Assembly (NCBI RefSeq): GCF_034314045.1
Contig: NZ_JAVIWL010000001.1
Span: forward strand, 806,001 to 870,000
DNA from: Glaciimonas sp. CA11.2
Lineage (GTDB): Bacteria > Pseudomonadota > Gammaproteobacteria > Burkholderiales > Burkholderiaceae_D
Direction: 5' to 3'
Length of the DNA: 64,000 nucleotides
Below, one piece after another: positions 1 through 8,305 of the stretch; the first letter of the stretch is position 1; every line of letters begins with the position of its first letter. Under the pieces are notes generated by a model. It did no database searches and was not told the DNA's origin. It saw only the letters and a program-made list of their open reading frames with translations. Both the position numbers and the translations under genes were made by a program.

Positions 1-30
1 ACCCGTCCCAGCAACGGGCTTGCCAATCCT

Positions 31-102
31 GCCGACGCAGACAGTACGCCAGTACGGCAAGGAAAGCACAAAGCCGCTGGGGCGGGTTGACGTAGCTCCT
101 AC
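31..102 (+). repeat. Intergenic repeat, family A, copy 1
   Basis: About 72 bp that match, with few mismatches, the inner part and one arm of the element at 36107-36212 (read on the minus strand there), and partly the copy at 18391-18437. Shared blocks include GCCGACGCAGACAG and GGAAAGCACA. It sits just past the stop codon of the first short-chain dehydrogenase. The left arm of the full element is degraded here. Non-coding. Confidence 0.75.
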
Positions 103-105
103 AAA

Positions 106-861
106 CTATAGGGCGGCACCGCCGTCCATAGCTACTTCCGATCCGGTCATGTATGCGCTGTCATCAGACAAAAGAAACAACACCAATTTGGCAATTTCTT
201 CCTTGGTGCCAAGACGTTTCATTGGCACTTGCTGTACCCGACGAAGGTTTTCTTCGCGGCTACGGATGTTGAGCATATCGGTATCAATCGGCCCTGGATG
301 AACCGAGTTGACACGAATATTGCGATCCGCCAACTCTAGCGCGGCGGCCTTGGTCATACCGCGCACCGCCCATTTGCTGGCCGTGTAAGCAATTGAATTA
401 GGCGCGCTGCGCAAGGCCACAGTGGATGACATATTCACGATCGCGCCGCTGCCGGTTTCTTCGAAAGCTGCGACCACAGCGCGCATGCCAAGAAAAGTAC
501 CCAATTGATTGATGCGCATATGCCGTTCGAACTGGGCGGTGTCGGTATCGACTAGCGCTTGCGGGGTGTACACGCCAGCATTGTTGACCAAACCGTGTAA
601 TTTTCCCATGCTGCGGGCAACGGCAACGGCTGCATCCCACTGCGCTTCGGAGGTGACATCCAACGGCTGAAAAATACACGCGTCGCCTAATTCTTGCGCC
701 AGTTGCTGGCCTTCTTCGATCAGGACATCGGCAATCACAACCTTCGCGCCTTCGGCCACCAGAAAACGGGCTTGCGCAGTACCGAGGCCACGTGCGCCGC
801 CGGAAATCAAAAATACTTTGTTAGTAAAACGCGTCTGTTCGTGATTCATATTGGCATTCAT
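106..861 (-). CDS. Short-chain dehydrogenase/reductase
   Basis: A 251-residue classical SDR, an NAD(P)-dependent cytosolic oxidoreductase for alcohol/ketone pairs. A glycine-rich cofactor motif SGGARGLG lies near residues 20-27, NNAG near 93-96, and the catalytic Ser146, Tyr159 and Lys163 are in place. The C-terminus ends in the usual MDGG segment. The start at 861 is chosen over 849 without a clear ribosome binding site for either, so it could shift by four residues. It is the last gene of a minus-strand set with the Baeyer-Villiger monooxygenase 99 bp upstream. By context it may make the ketone that the monooxygenase uses. The substrate cannot be read from sequence; resemblance to hydroxysteroid dehydrogenases is general. 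Confidence 0.9.
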   Translation of the reverse strand: MNANMNHEQTRFTNKVFLISGGARGLGTAQARFLVAEGAKVVIADVLIEEGQQLAQELGDACIFQPLDVTSEAQWDAAVAVARSMGKLHGLVNNAGVYTPQALVDTDTAQFERHMRINQLGTFLGMRAVVAAFEETGSGAIVNMSSTVALRSAPNSIAYTASKWAVRGMTKAAALELADRNIRVNSVHPGPIDTDMLNIRSREENLRRVQQVPMKRLGTKEEIAKLVLFLLSDDSAYMTGSEVAMDGGAAL

Positions 862-960
862 AATAAGGTTTGAAAGGCTCTGCACCTGATGCAAAATTGG
901 TCCGTTGATCGCACGGGCTGTTATAGCCACATCAGGTGTTTGGATCGGTCCAGCGCAACG

Positions 961-2592
961 TCAGGCAGATGTAAATGCAAAGCCACGATAGTCATCGGCG
1001 ACTACTTCTTCGCAAATCACGCTGTAATTTCCGAAGCCGCCCACGTAAGGCAAAAAGACTTGCGGTTTCCCCGGAATATTTGCGCCCATAAACCAGGACT
1101 TCGTACTTGGAAAGAGTGTCTTTGAGGCGACTTCATTCACGTGGGCTACCCAATCGTTCTCGGCACTCAGATCCGCCTCGGCCACGCCACGCTCGTTTTT
1201 TTGCATGGAAGCAAGACAATTGGCAATCCAGTTCACATGCTGCTCGATGGCCACGACGACATTGGTCAAAATCGATGGACTGCCAGGACCCGTAATGAAG
1301 AAGAGATTAGGGAAACCAGCTGTCATCAATCCCAGATAAGTCCGCGGCCCATCAGTCCACTTATCTTTTAGTGCGAGACCTCCGGTTCCACGAATATCAA
1401 TGCGATCAAGCGCGCCGGTCACCGCGTCGTAACCGGTGGCAAACACGATACAGTCCAAATCATATGTAGCAGCAGCGGTACGCATTCCTTCCGGTACGAT
1501 TTCTACAATCGGTGCAGTGCGCAAATCGACCAGACTGACGTGCGGTTGATTAAATGTCTGGTAATAATCGGTGTCGACGCAAATACGTTTGGTGCCGATG
1601 GCGTGGTCGTTCGGTGCTAGCAATGCCGCGATATCGGGATCATTGACCGTGGTGTGAATTTTATTTCGCACGAATTGTGCAGCGCTGTCGTTCGAGCTGC
1701 GGTTGGTATAAATATCGTTGAACGCATGCGTGTAGTTGGCTCCGCCACGCTGCCAGCGGCGCTCGTATTCCGCCTCGCGCTCAGCTTCCGGCACGTCGGT
1801 GGTGGCGCGCGTGCTGTATTCATACAAGATACCGGAACGGGTGTGTCGCGCTTTTTCGCGGTTCGCGGCGTAGTCAGCCTTCCAACTTTGTTGGTCTTCG
1901 TCCGATAGTGGACGATTCCAGGCAGGAATGCTGAAGTTAGGTGTGCGCTGAAACACCACTAATTCGCTGGCCTGACGCGCAATCACCGGTATGGTCTGGA
2001 CCCCGGACGAGCCAGTGCCAATAACCCCGACACGCTTGCCGGTGAAGTCGACCGGCTCATGCGGCCAGTTTCCGGTGTGATAGAACTGTCCTTTAAAACT
2101 ATCCAGTCCGGCCAGATCCGGCATGCGCGCTGCCGACAGACAACCTGCGGCAGTGATCAGGAAACGCGCTGACATGGTGTCGCCATGCTCTGTAAGAACA
2201 GTCCAGCGCTGACTTTCAGCATCATAGATGGCGCTGCTAATTCTGGTTTCGAATGCGATGTCGGAACGCAATTCAAAACGGTCGGCGACGTGGTTGATGT
2301 AACGCAAAATCTCGTCCTGCTTCGGGTAACGCTCAGTCCATTGCCACTCCTGCTGTAACTCCTCGGAGAATGAATAGGAATATTGCATGCTTTCTACGTC
2401 GCAACGGGCGCCAGGATAACGGTTCCAATACCAGGTGCCGCCCACGCCCTTTCCCGCCTCGCACACTTGGGTTTTCAAGCCGAGCTGGCGCAAGCGATGC
2501 AACATATATAAACCGGCAAAGCCAGCCCCAACGACAACGACGTCGACATCGCTTGCAAGGGCGGAGTGAGTGGGTGAGGAAGTGCGAATCAT
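961..2592 (-). CDS. Baeyer-Villiger monooxygenase (class B flavoprotein)
   Basis: A 543-residue FAD- and NADPH-dependent monooxygenase of the cyclohexanone/phenylacetone monooxygenase type, which inserts oxygen next to a ketone to give an ester or lactone. The FAD site GAGFAG is at residues 22-27. The family fingerprint FxGxxxHxxxWP is present as FKGQFYHTGNWP (166-177), and the NADPH site GTGSSG (192-197) follows directly. Length is normal. It lies 12 bp downstream of an HSL-type esterase gene, a common partner that hydrolyses the ester product, and upstream of an SDR. These three genes make a coherent ketone-cleavage operon. The true substrate (cyclic, linear, aryl or terpenoid ketone) is unknown. 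Confidence 0.93.
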   Translation of the reverse strand: MIRTSSPTHSALASDVDVVVVGAGFAGLYMLHRLRQLGLKTQVCEAGKGVGGTWYWNRYPGARCDVESMQYSYSFSEELQQEWQWTERYPKQDEILRYINHVADRFELRSDIAFETRISSAIYDAESQRWTVLTEHGDTMSARFLITAAGCLSAARMPDLAGLDSFKGQFYHTGNWPHEPVDFTGKRVGVIGTGSSGVQTIPVIARQASELVVFQRTPNFSIPAWNRPLSDEDQQSWKADYAANREKARHTRSGILYEYSTRATTDVPEAEREAEYERRWQRGGANYTHAFNDIYTNRSSNDSAAQFVRNKIHTTVNDPDIAALLAPNDHAIGTKRICVDTDYYQTFNQPHVSLVDLRTAPIVEIVPEGMRTAAATYDLDCIVFATGYDAVTGALDRIDIRGTGGLALKDKWTDGPRTYLGLMTAGFPNLFFITGPGSPSILTNVVVAIEQHVNWIANCLASMQKNERGVAEADLSAENDWVAHVNEVASKTLFPSTKSWFMGANIPGKPQVFLPYVGGFGNYSVICEEVVADDYRGFAFTSA

Positions 2593-2604
2593 GGGTGTGT
2601 CTTT

Positions 2605-3567
2605 CTAATCTGTTGCGGTAAGGGAATACAAAGCGGCACCGAGCGTGGCGCCGATATAATCGACAACGATATTGCTGGTAGACAAAAATTGTCCCATCAT
2701 CAGCATGCCGTGAATCTGGTCCGACAAGTGCAACGAGGTGACGCGCACGCCCTCCTCCTCCAGCCGACGGGCGTATGCTAACCCTTCGTCACACAACGGA
2801 TCGTTGCTGACCGTCACGACCAGTGCAGGCGGTGTTCCGGCCAGACTCGAAGCCTTGATCGGAGAAGCGTGCCAGTCAAGCCTGTCCTTCACCTCAGGCG
2901 TGTAATGATCAATGAAATAGTGCATGGTGGCGGCGGTCAGCGGGATGCCAGCAGTCATGGTCTGATAGGAATTGCTGGCGGCAGTCAAATCTACGGCAGG
3001 ATAAATCAGCGCCTGAAACGCCAGCGGAGGCACAGTACCATCGCGTGCCATCAATGCCAGTACTGCGGCGAGGTTGCCGCCTGCACTGTCGCCACCGACA
3101 GCAATGCGGTCCGGCACGATCGACATCTCGACGGCATTATCCACGACCCATCGCAATGCAGTCGCTGCGTCGTCCAGCGCCGCTGGAAAGCGATGCTCCG
3201 GTGCTAACCGATAATCAACCGCCACCACGCACACGCGCGCTGCATTGGCTAAGCGACGACATAACCGGTCGTGGCTTTCCAGATTGCCGATCACCCATCC
3301 GCCGCCATGCAAAAAGACCAGACAAGGAAGTTGCTCGTCCAGAAGAGTGCCCATCGGACGATACAGCCGCAGGCACAAGGATCCACCCAATCCGGGAATA
3401 TAAATATCACGCACCGATGCAACTTCCACTGATGGTGCTTGCATGACATCCTTCGAAGCAGCGTAGGCAACGCGGGCAGCGTCGGGCGTCATTGCTTCAA
3501 ACGGGACGCGCCCCGCTGCACGGCCTAGCGCGAGCAAATGTTCGACTTCAGGGTCTAATGTTGGCAT
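2605..3567 (-). CDS. Alpha/beta hydrolase, hormone-sensitive-lipase family esterase
   Basis: A 320-residue serine esterase. The oxyanion-hole motif HGGGW is at residues 87-91, the nucleophile Ser161 sits in GDSAG, the acid is probably Asp256 in NDPLCDEG, and the base is His286 in IHGM. No signal peptide is seen, so it acts in the cytoplasm. It is the first gene of the minus-strand set hydrolase-BVMO-SDR, 12 bp from the monooxygenase, and would open the ester or lactone made by that enzyme. Its upstream region is shared with the divergent cupin gene and contains the paired TTTCGAAA palindromes about 165-190 bp away. Confidence 0.92.
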   Translation of the reverse strand: MPTLDPEVEHLLALGRAAGRVPFEAMTPDAARVAYAASKDVMQAPSVEVASVRDIYIPGLGGSLCLRLYRPMGTLLDEQLPCLVFLHGGGWVIGNLESHDRLCRRLANAARVCVVAVDYRLAPEHRFPAALDDAATALRWVVDNAVEMSIVPDRIAVGGDSAGGNLAAVLALMARDGTVPPLAFQALIYPAVDLTAASNSYQTMTAGIPLTAATMHYFIDHYTPEVKDRLDWHASPIKASSLAGTPPALVVTVSNDPLCDEGLAYARRLEEEGVRVTSLHLSDQIHGMLMMGQFLSTSNIVVDYIGATLGAALYSLTATD

Positions 3568-3730
3568 GTGATTACTCGAGTGGGTTGATAGAGACGTGGC
3601 GTCTTAAGGTCAAAAATCCGACGCGACATTTTGTTATGACAACTATATCGTTTTTTTTGCGTCGTTGCACCGCCTGTTCGTGCACAATTGACTCATGGTT
3701 GACGCGGCGATTGCAGATAACTATACTTTA

Positions 3731-3760
3731 ATTTCGAAAAAGTTTTCGCTATTTCGAAAT
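3731..3760. promoter_or_regulatory. Paired TTTCGAAA palindromes (operator-like), site 1
   Basis: ATTTCGAAAA (3731-3740) and ATTTCGAAAT (3751-3760) are two palindromic sites exactly 20 bp centre to centre, two helical turns. They lie about 45-70 bp upstream of the cupin start, in the region shared with the divergent hydrolase operon. The same pair with the same spacing occurs upstream of the Bug-type gene (6861-6890). The binding protein is unknown; neither pair adjoins a regulator gene. Confidence 0.6.
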
Positions 3761-3801
3761 TTAATTGAGACTCATGAAGTTAATTCAAAGAGGAATTTAT
3801 T

Positions 3802-4578
3802 TTGATTGTCATGCAAACATTAGAAAAAGCGCGAACAATAGAAACCGGTTGTCGTGCGCGCAATAGTCCACAGTTCGTTGGACATATTACCGATTTGATC
3901 GAGCCGGATAGCAAAGCAATTACCACCAACGGCGTAGCAAGAGCGCAAGCCTATCTGGTCGAGCAAAAAGCGAATTGGACGCTGCCGACACATTTTCATA
4001 CTCAGCATCAATTTCAGGTATTTGTCGCCGGCGACGGATTTCTTGGAAAGCATGGCATCCGACATTTAGAGGTGCATTATGCGTCTCGCTATTCTGCCTA
4101 TGGGCCGCTGATGTCTGGTGAAGGGGGCGTCTCTTATCTGACTTTGCGCCTGCTTGGCGATACTGGCGCATGGTATCTGCCGGAATCACGACCACATTTA
4201 CCGCTACGCATTAAGAAACAGCAAATGCATGCGGCACCCAGTGCCACAGTGATGGCGCAAGCATTGTCTGGTTTGGAATCAGTAGTTGAAGAAGTGCTGA
4301 TCGCGCCGGAAGAAAGCGGGCTTGCCGCATGGATCGTCCGTGTGCCACCCCACCACAAAGTAGCTGCTCCTGAATGCGGGGAGAATAACGGTGGGCGTTT
4401 TTATGTAGTGACAGACGGTGCGCTGTGTGTCGACAAAACAGATTTAACTGCCTTGGCAACACTCTTTATCCCGCACGATAATGTGCTGGAACTTCAAGCT
4501 GGGGCGACAGGTGTTGAAGTGCTCATATTGCAGTTTCCCGCCAGCGCCCTGATTGACGCCAGCGTTGTTCCTGCTTAA
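3802..4578 (+). CDS. Cupin-fold protein of unknown substrate
   Basis: A 258-residue protein with a cupin motif near residues 61-75 (HFHTQHQFQVFVAG), where the histidines would bind a metal, and a likely second, degenerate cupin repeat in the C-terminal half. Such proteins are metal-dependent dioxygenases, isomerases or binding proteins; nothing here picks one. The TTG start at 3802 is preferred because AAAGAGGA ends 7-8 nt before it; the ATG at 3811 would have too long a spacing. It is the only plus-strand gene among the BVMO and Bug sets and converges on the flavoprotein gene with 12 bp between stops. The paired TTTCGAAA palindromes upstream suggest it is regulated with the Bug gene. Confidence 0.75.
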   Translation: MIVMQTLEKARTIETGCRARNSPQFVGHITDLIEPDSKAITTNGVARAQAYLVEQKANWTLPTHFHTQHQFQVFVAGDGFLGKHGIRHLEVHYASRYSAYGPLMSGEGGVSYLTLRLLGDTGAWYLPESRPHLPLRIKKQQMHAAPSATVMAQALSGLESVVEEVLIAPEESGLAAWIVRVPPHHKVAAPECGENNGGRFYVVTDGALCVDKTDLTALATLFIPHDNVLELQAGATGVEVLILQFPASALIDASVVPA

Positions 4579-4590
4579 ACCTGCGGTAGC

Positions 4591-5721
4591 TTAAGCGTCT
4601 GAGGGCGACAACTGATGTAGTCGCTCCATGGTCTCGATATACTCAAGCTGTAGTCGGTACATGACATCCCGCACTGAACTTTCTTCATTGAGCATGCCGA
4701 CGACCTGACCGACAGGGAAAGAGTACAAATCCTTGCGCTTGGCGCGCACTACGCGTGCATGCGCTTCGTTGTAGAGAATACCTTGTAGCGGAGTCGGTAA
4801 GTAAGCGGGCGCACCCGGTTGCTCCCATGCCTCCGACAGTAAGCTCTTAATCATGCGTACCGGCTTGCCGGTCCGGGCACGACGCCGCACTGCATCCTCA
4901 GTCTTAGTCTCGAATAAGACTTCTTTCTCAAATGGGTCTAACTCACTCTCACGTGTGCCGAGCCAAAGACTGCCGCACCAGACCCCTTGTGCTCCTAATG
5001 CCAGCGCCGCTGCAATCTGACTACCTTTGGCAATGCCGCCCGCCGCTAACACGGCGACGTCATCACCGCACGCTTCAACGACCTGCGGCACCAACACCAT
5101 CGTGGCGATATCACCGGTATGTCCGCCTGCCTCAGTGCCTTGCGCAACGATGAGCTGGACACCGGCAGCGCGATGACGCGCAGCATGCTCGCCTTTGCCG
5201 CACATGGCACCGATCATGACACCACGTTCGCGCAATTCTGCCACTATATCCGGTGGCGGCGATCCCAGCGCGCTGACGACCAGCTTGACTTGGGGATGCG
5301 TCAACGCCACGCGTAGCAAGCGGCGTGCACCATCGGGTGTCATGTTGCCGCGACCATGCACAATCGAAGCGTGGATGCGCTCACGTTCGTCTTCGGGAAG
5401 GGGCGGAACGCCAGCGTCATCCAATATTTTATCCAGGAAAGCGCGATGCTCATCCGGAATTAACTTTTCCAGATCTTGCGTGCTGCTTTCTGATTGTTTG
5501 TCGTACTTCGTCGGAATAATGACATCTACTCCATACGGGCGACCGCCCACATGTTCATCGATCCAGCATAATTCGGTTTCTAGTTGCTCAGGCGAAAAAG
5601 TCGAGGCACCTAGCACGCCGAAGCCGCCCGCCTTGGTCACTTCCACCACGACGTCGCGGCAGTGAGAGAAAGCGAAGATCGGTAAATCACAACCGAGTTT
5701 TTCACAAATAGGGGTACGCAT
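4591..5721 (-). CDS. Nitronate monooxygenase-like FMN oxidoreductase
   Basis: A 376-residue TIM-barrel flavoprotein of the 2-nitropropane dioxygenase/nitronate monooxygenase family. Family traits are the phosphate-binding glycines near GTEAGGHTG and AAGGIAKG and the start PICEKLGCDLPIFAF. Members oxidise nitronates, but many in catabolic clusters have other or unknown roles, for example enoyl-reductase-like activity. It lies 50 bp downstream of the Bug-type binding protein gene and is likely co-transcribed with it. The region after residue 80 contains a long stretch before the usual HTG core, so it belongs to a longer subgroup. Exact function is not assignable. Confidence 0.85.
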   Translation of the reverse strand: MRTPICEKLGCDLPIFAFSHCRDVVVEVTKAGGFGVLGASTFSPEQLETELCWIDEHVGGRPYGVDVIIPTKYDKQSESSTQDLEKLIPDEHRAFLDKILDDAGVPPLPEDERERIHASIVHGRGNMTPDGARRLLRVALTHPQVKLVVSALGSPPPDIVAELRERGVMIGAMCGKGEHAARHRAAGVQLIVAQGTEAGGHTGDIATMVLVPQVVEACGDDVAVLAAGGIAKGSQIAAALALGAQGVWCGSLWLGTRESELDPFEKEVLFETKTEDAVRRRARTGKPVRMIKSLLSEAWEQPGAPAYLPTPLQGILYNEAHARVVRAKRKDLYSFPVGQVVGMLNEESSVRDVMYRLQLEYIETMERLHQLSPSDA

Positions 5722-5771
5722 AGTTCTATTCCTTAGCGAAGCGAGTGCGAGATAGTAAATTTAAATAAGAG

Positions 5772-6773
5772 TTACAGCGCAATACCAAGCTTTTTCACCA
5801 GCGGTGTCCAGCGTGCAACTTCAGCAGCGACAAAAGCTTGCGCTTGGGCAGGGCTAGATTTCAGTACAGGTTCAATTCCCAGTTGGGTCAACTGTGCCTG
5901 TATGGCAGGACGCGCCATCGTACGATTTACGGCCAGCGAAATCGGGTCAGTTACATCACGCGGTGTGCCTAATGGTGCCGCAAGCAGGTTAGCAGTTCCC
6001 GCGATCAAATCGTATCCAGCCTCCCGTGAGGTTGGCACATCCGGCAGATTTCTTTCTCGCGCTTCCGCCATCGTGGTAATGATGCGCAATTTGCCGGATT
6101 TTTGATATGGCATGAGCGTGCCGGAGGTCTCGATAACCATTTGCACTTCACCGGCTAGGGAAGCCACAATCGCGCCCGCACTACCTTTGTACGCAATATC
6201 GGCTACATCAATCCCTGCAATCGATTTAAATAGCTCGCCTGCCAGATGGACCGTTGTACCAAGTCCGGCATGTCCATAAGATAATTTATTGGGATGTGCT
6301 TTGGCGTAAGCGACGAGGCCCTTGAGGTCCGTAAAGGGAAGGTTTGGGTTGACCGCGATCACGAATGGGGCGTTGCTCAGCAGCGCTATCCATTGGAAAT
6401 CGGTCACTGGATTGTAAGGCGGATTAGCATGCGAAATGGGGGCGGACACGGCAGTGGAACCGGTTGCCATCATCAATTGACTACCATCCTTGGGGCCGTG
6501 CAAAAATGTCAGAGCGACGGTCAAACCACCGGCACCAGGCTTATTTTCAATAATAATCGGATTGCCTAACTCTTCCCGTAATGCGTTCGCAAAAATGCGC
6601 GCAAACGTATCGCCGGAACCGCCGGGCGGAAAGCCGACCATGATTTTTACAACCCCATCAGTAAAGCGGGCGGCGGCGGCAGGATTAATACCAAACGCCA
6701 AACTTGATAGGGCTACGGCCGCGCTCTGAATGATGTGGCGACGCTGGGGCGAAGCGGGTGATCGGATTGTCAT
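5772..6773 (-). CDS. Bug-family (TctC-like) periplasmic solute-binding protein
   Basis: A 333-residue periplasmic binding protein of the tripartite tricarboxylate transporter/Bug family, abundant in Burkholderiales. An N-terminal signal peptide of about 34 residues ends near AAAA. The diagnostic FPPGGSGDTFARIF follows near residues 48-61, and the IIENKPGAGG motif near 77-86. No TctA or TctB membrane genes are in the window, which is typical of orphan Bug proteins; they may deliver ligand to a distant permease or act as sensors. The ligand is probably a carboxylate. The upstream region has the second TTTCGAAA pair. Confidence 0.92.
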   Translation of the reverse strand: MTIRSPASPQRRHIIQSAAVALSSLAFGINPAAAARFTDGVVKIMVGFPPGGSGDTFARIFANALREELGNPIIIENKPGAGGLTVALTFLHGPKDGSQLMMATGSTAVSAPISHANPPYNPVTDFQWIALLSNAPFVIAVNPNLPFTDLKGLVAYAKAHPNKLSYGHAGLGTTVHLAGELFKSIAGIDVADIAYKGSAGAIVASLAGEVQMVIETSGTLMPYQKSGKLRIITTMAEARERNLPDVPTSREAGYDLIAGTANLLAAPLGTPRDVTDPISLAVNRTMARPAIQAQLTQLGIEPVLKSSPAQAQAFVAAEVARWTPLVKKLGIAL

Positions 6774-6860
6774 TGCTGTTCTACCTAGGGCGATGGTAAG
6801 CGAATTGGATGCGGAAAATGATGCTCGATCAGCATCAGAACGCTGCGTCTCTTTATCGAA

Positions 6861-6890
6861 ATTTCGAATTATTATTCTTTATTTCGAAAA
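6861..6890. promoter_or_regulatory. Paired TTTCGAAA palindromes (operator-like), site 2
   Basis: ATTTCGAATT (6861-6870) and ATTTCGAAAA (6881-6890) are 20 bp apart centre to centre, as in 3731-3760, and lie about 88-117 bp upstream of the Bug-type gene. A further half-like ATCGAA precedes them at 6855. The rest of the 376-bp gap to the CzcE-like gene holds only the terminator at 7101-7132. Confidence 0.6.
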
Positions 6891-7100
6891 TGATACCACG
6901 CGAGCCTTGGATAACTTATTTTAATTAGTAGAACCGCATTCACACTTTGATACGAAGCGAGGACAGAATGGTGTTATTTTAAAGTGTGATAAATCAATGA
7001 CTAGCCATCAAAAGTGAGGCCAATAAAATCTGCTCTTTGACTGAAGGGTCGGGGAAAATGATGCCGAGGGAGCGCAATGCGGCGATGGACTGTTGAGGTT

Positions 7101-7132
7101 AAAACAAACAGCCGCGGGCTCGTTGCCGCGGC
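7101..7132 (-). terminator. Intrinsic terminator of the CzcE-like gene
   Basis: Read on the minus strand, a perfect 7-bp GCCGCGG/CCGCGGC stem with an 8-nt loop is followed by TGTTTGTTTT. It begins 18 bp past the stop codon. Confidence 0.75.
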
Positions 7133-7149
7133 ATGTCTGCTACGCAATA

Positions 7150-7509
7150 CTAAATCGACGTAACGTCTTGCGCGACATAAACCTTAATCGGTTGCGTAAG
7201 GATATTAGCCGGTGCGACCCGATTCAAGTCAAACGTTGAAACATTGGTACCGACGTCAAAGTACCAGGCGAACGATTTGTCGCCAACAACAAACTTGACC
7301 GTTTGACCGCCGGTCACATTGACATACTTGGTATCAGGTTTGATGTTGATGGTTTGCGTCGCGGTTCCTGTCGTACCGGGATCACCCAAAAACTTCAGTG
7401 GCAATTCTGCTGCAAATGAGGAAGAGCATGCTATGGCGAGTATTGAAGCCAAAAGCGAAGTGCGCAGTGTGCCAGCGGCAGTAAGGGCGGAGATAGAATT
7501 ATTGGACAT
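7150..7509 (-). CDS. CzcE-like small periplasmic metal-related protein
   Basis: A 119-residue protein with a signal peptide of about 33 residues (cleavage after SSFAA). The mature part reads like the CzcE family of Cupriavidus: a TATQTINIKPDTKYVNV stretch, GQTVKFVVGDKSFAW and a closing IKVYV strand. CzcE is a copper-binding periplasmic protein of a cobalt-zinc-cadmium resistance locus. No efflux genes of that type adjoin this copy, so it is a stand-alone member. It has its own terminator and shares a 200-bp upstream region with the divergent MarR gene, which could regulate it. Metal binding by this copy is inference. Confidence 0.75.
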   Translation of the reverse strand: MSNNSISALTAAGTLRTSLLASILAIACSSSFAAELPLKFLGDPGTTGTATQTINIKPDTKYVNVTGGQTVKFVVGDKSFAWYFDVGTNVSTFDLNRVAPANILTQPIKVYVAQDVTSI

Positions 7510-7709
7510 GATGTACTCCTTTGTGTTGGTTGTTAAAATTACAATACTTCTAATACTTTTTCTTTACTTCTGAAATAACGAATAAGCCAATCTGTGGCTT
7601 CAACTCGATTGCCTTACAACTTGCATTGATTGTTGTCCGACAAAACTAATTATACGCCTTTTACTTTGCATGTTAATATTTAGTATGAAAACCAAAAAAG
7701 AGACAAACT

Positions 7710-8183
7710 ATGCCTGACACACTTCAACAACATGACCGTGACCTAATGCATTTGACAATGTCACTCGGCCAGATAACACGCGCCTATAAGGTTGCCGCCG
7801 ATCAAAGCGTATCGAATTTAGGCTTGTCGCAAGCTACCGCATGGCCACTGGTTATGATTGGCCGCCTCGGTAGCGGCGTGCGCCCGGGCAGCGTCGCTGA
7901 TGCATTGGGATTGGATCCTGCCTCTGTGGTGCGCGTGATTGATCATTTGATTGCCGCAAAATTGGTCGAACGGCGCGAAGATCCTACCGACCGCAGGGCG
8001 AAGCTGTTATATCTTACTGAAGAGGGAAGTTGTCGCGTGCTGAAACTGGAAGCGGCACTGTTACCCTTCCGACGGCAGTTGTTTACCGATATCGATACCG
8101 CGGATATTCATGCGTGCTTACGCGTTTTCGACGCTTTAAGCGGTGCGCTGGCTTCGTGCCCGACGCGCAGTGACACACTTTAA
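7710..8183 (+). CDS. MarR-family transcriptional regulator
   Basis: A 157-residue winged-helix regulator. The DNA-binding core runs over residues 50-110, with a recognition helix around LDPASVVRVIDHLI and the wing DRRAKLLYLTEEG, which contains the conserved DxR. MarR proteins are usually repressors released by phenolic or other small ligands. It is transcribed away from the CzcE-like gene and converges with cfa. The 200-bp intergenic region upstream is the likely operator region. A role in the neighbouring catabolic genes is possible but unsupported. Confidence 0.9.
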   Translation: MPDTLQQHDRDLMHLTMSLGQITRAYKVAADQSVSNLGLSQATAWPLVMIGRLGSGVRPGSVADALGLDPASVVRVIDHLIAAKLVERREDPTDRRAKLLYLTEEGSCRVLKLEAALLPFRRQLFTDIDTADIHACLRVFDALSGALASCPTRSDTL

Positions 8184-8208
8184 TGGGCAGTCTGATAGAT
8201 GCGGGGAA

Positions 8209-8286
8209 AACCAGCGTTGCAATGCTGGTTCTCTGGTGTGTAAATTATTACATTGCAACATTTCCCTGTAAGTGAGCAAGGGAAAT
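8209..8286. terminator. Two hairpins between convergent marR-like and cfa genes
   Basis: AACCAGC/GCTGGTT (8209-8215 with 8224-8230) is followed on the minus strand by TTTTCCCC, as expected for termination of cfa. ATTTCCCT/AGGGAAAT (8260-8267 with 8279-8286) is a second perfect 8-bp stem without a T-run. Either could end transcripts from both sides. Confidence 0.5.
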
Positions 8287-8305
8287 AAAACATGCATGCT
8301 AAATA

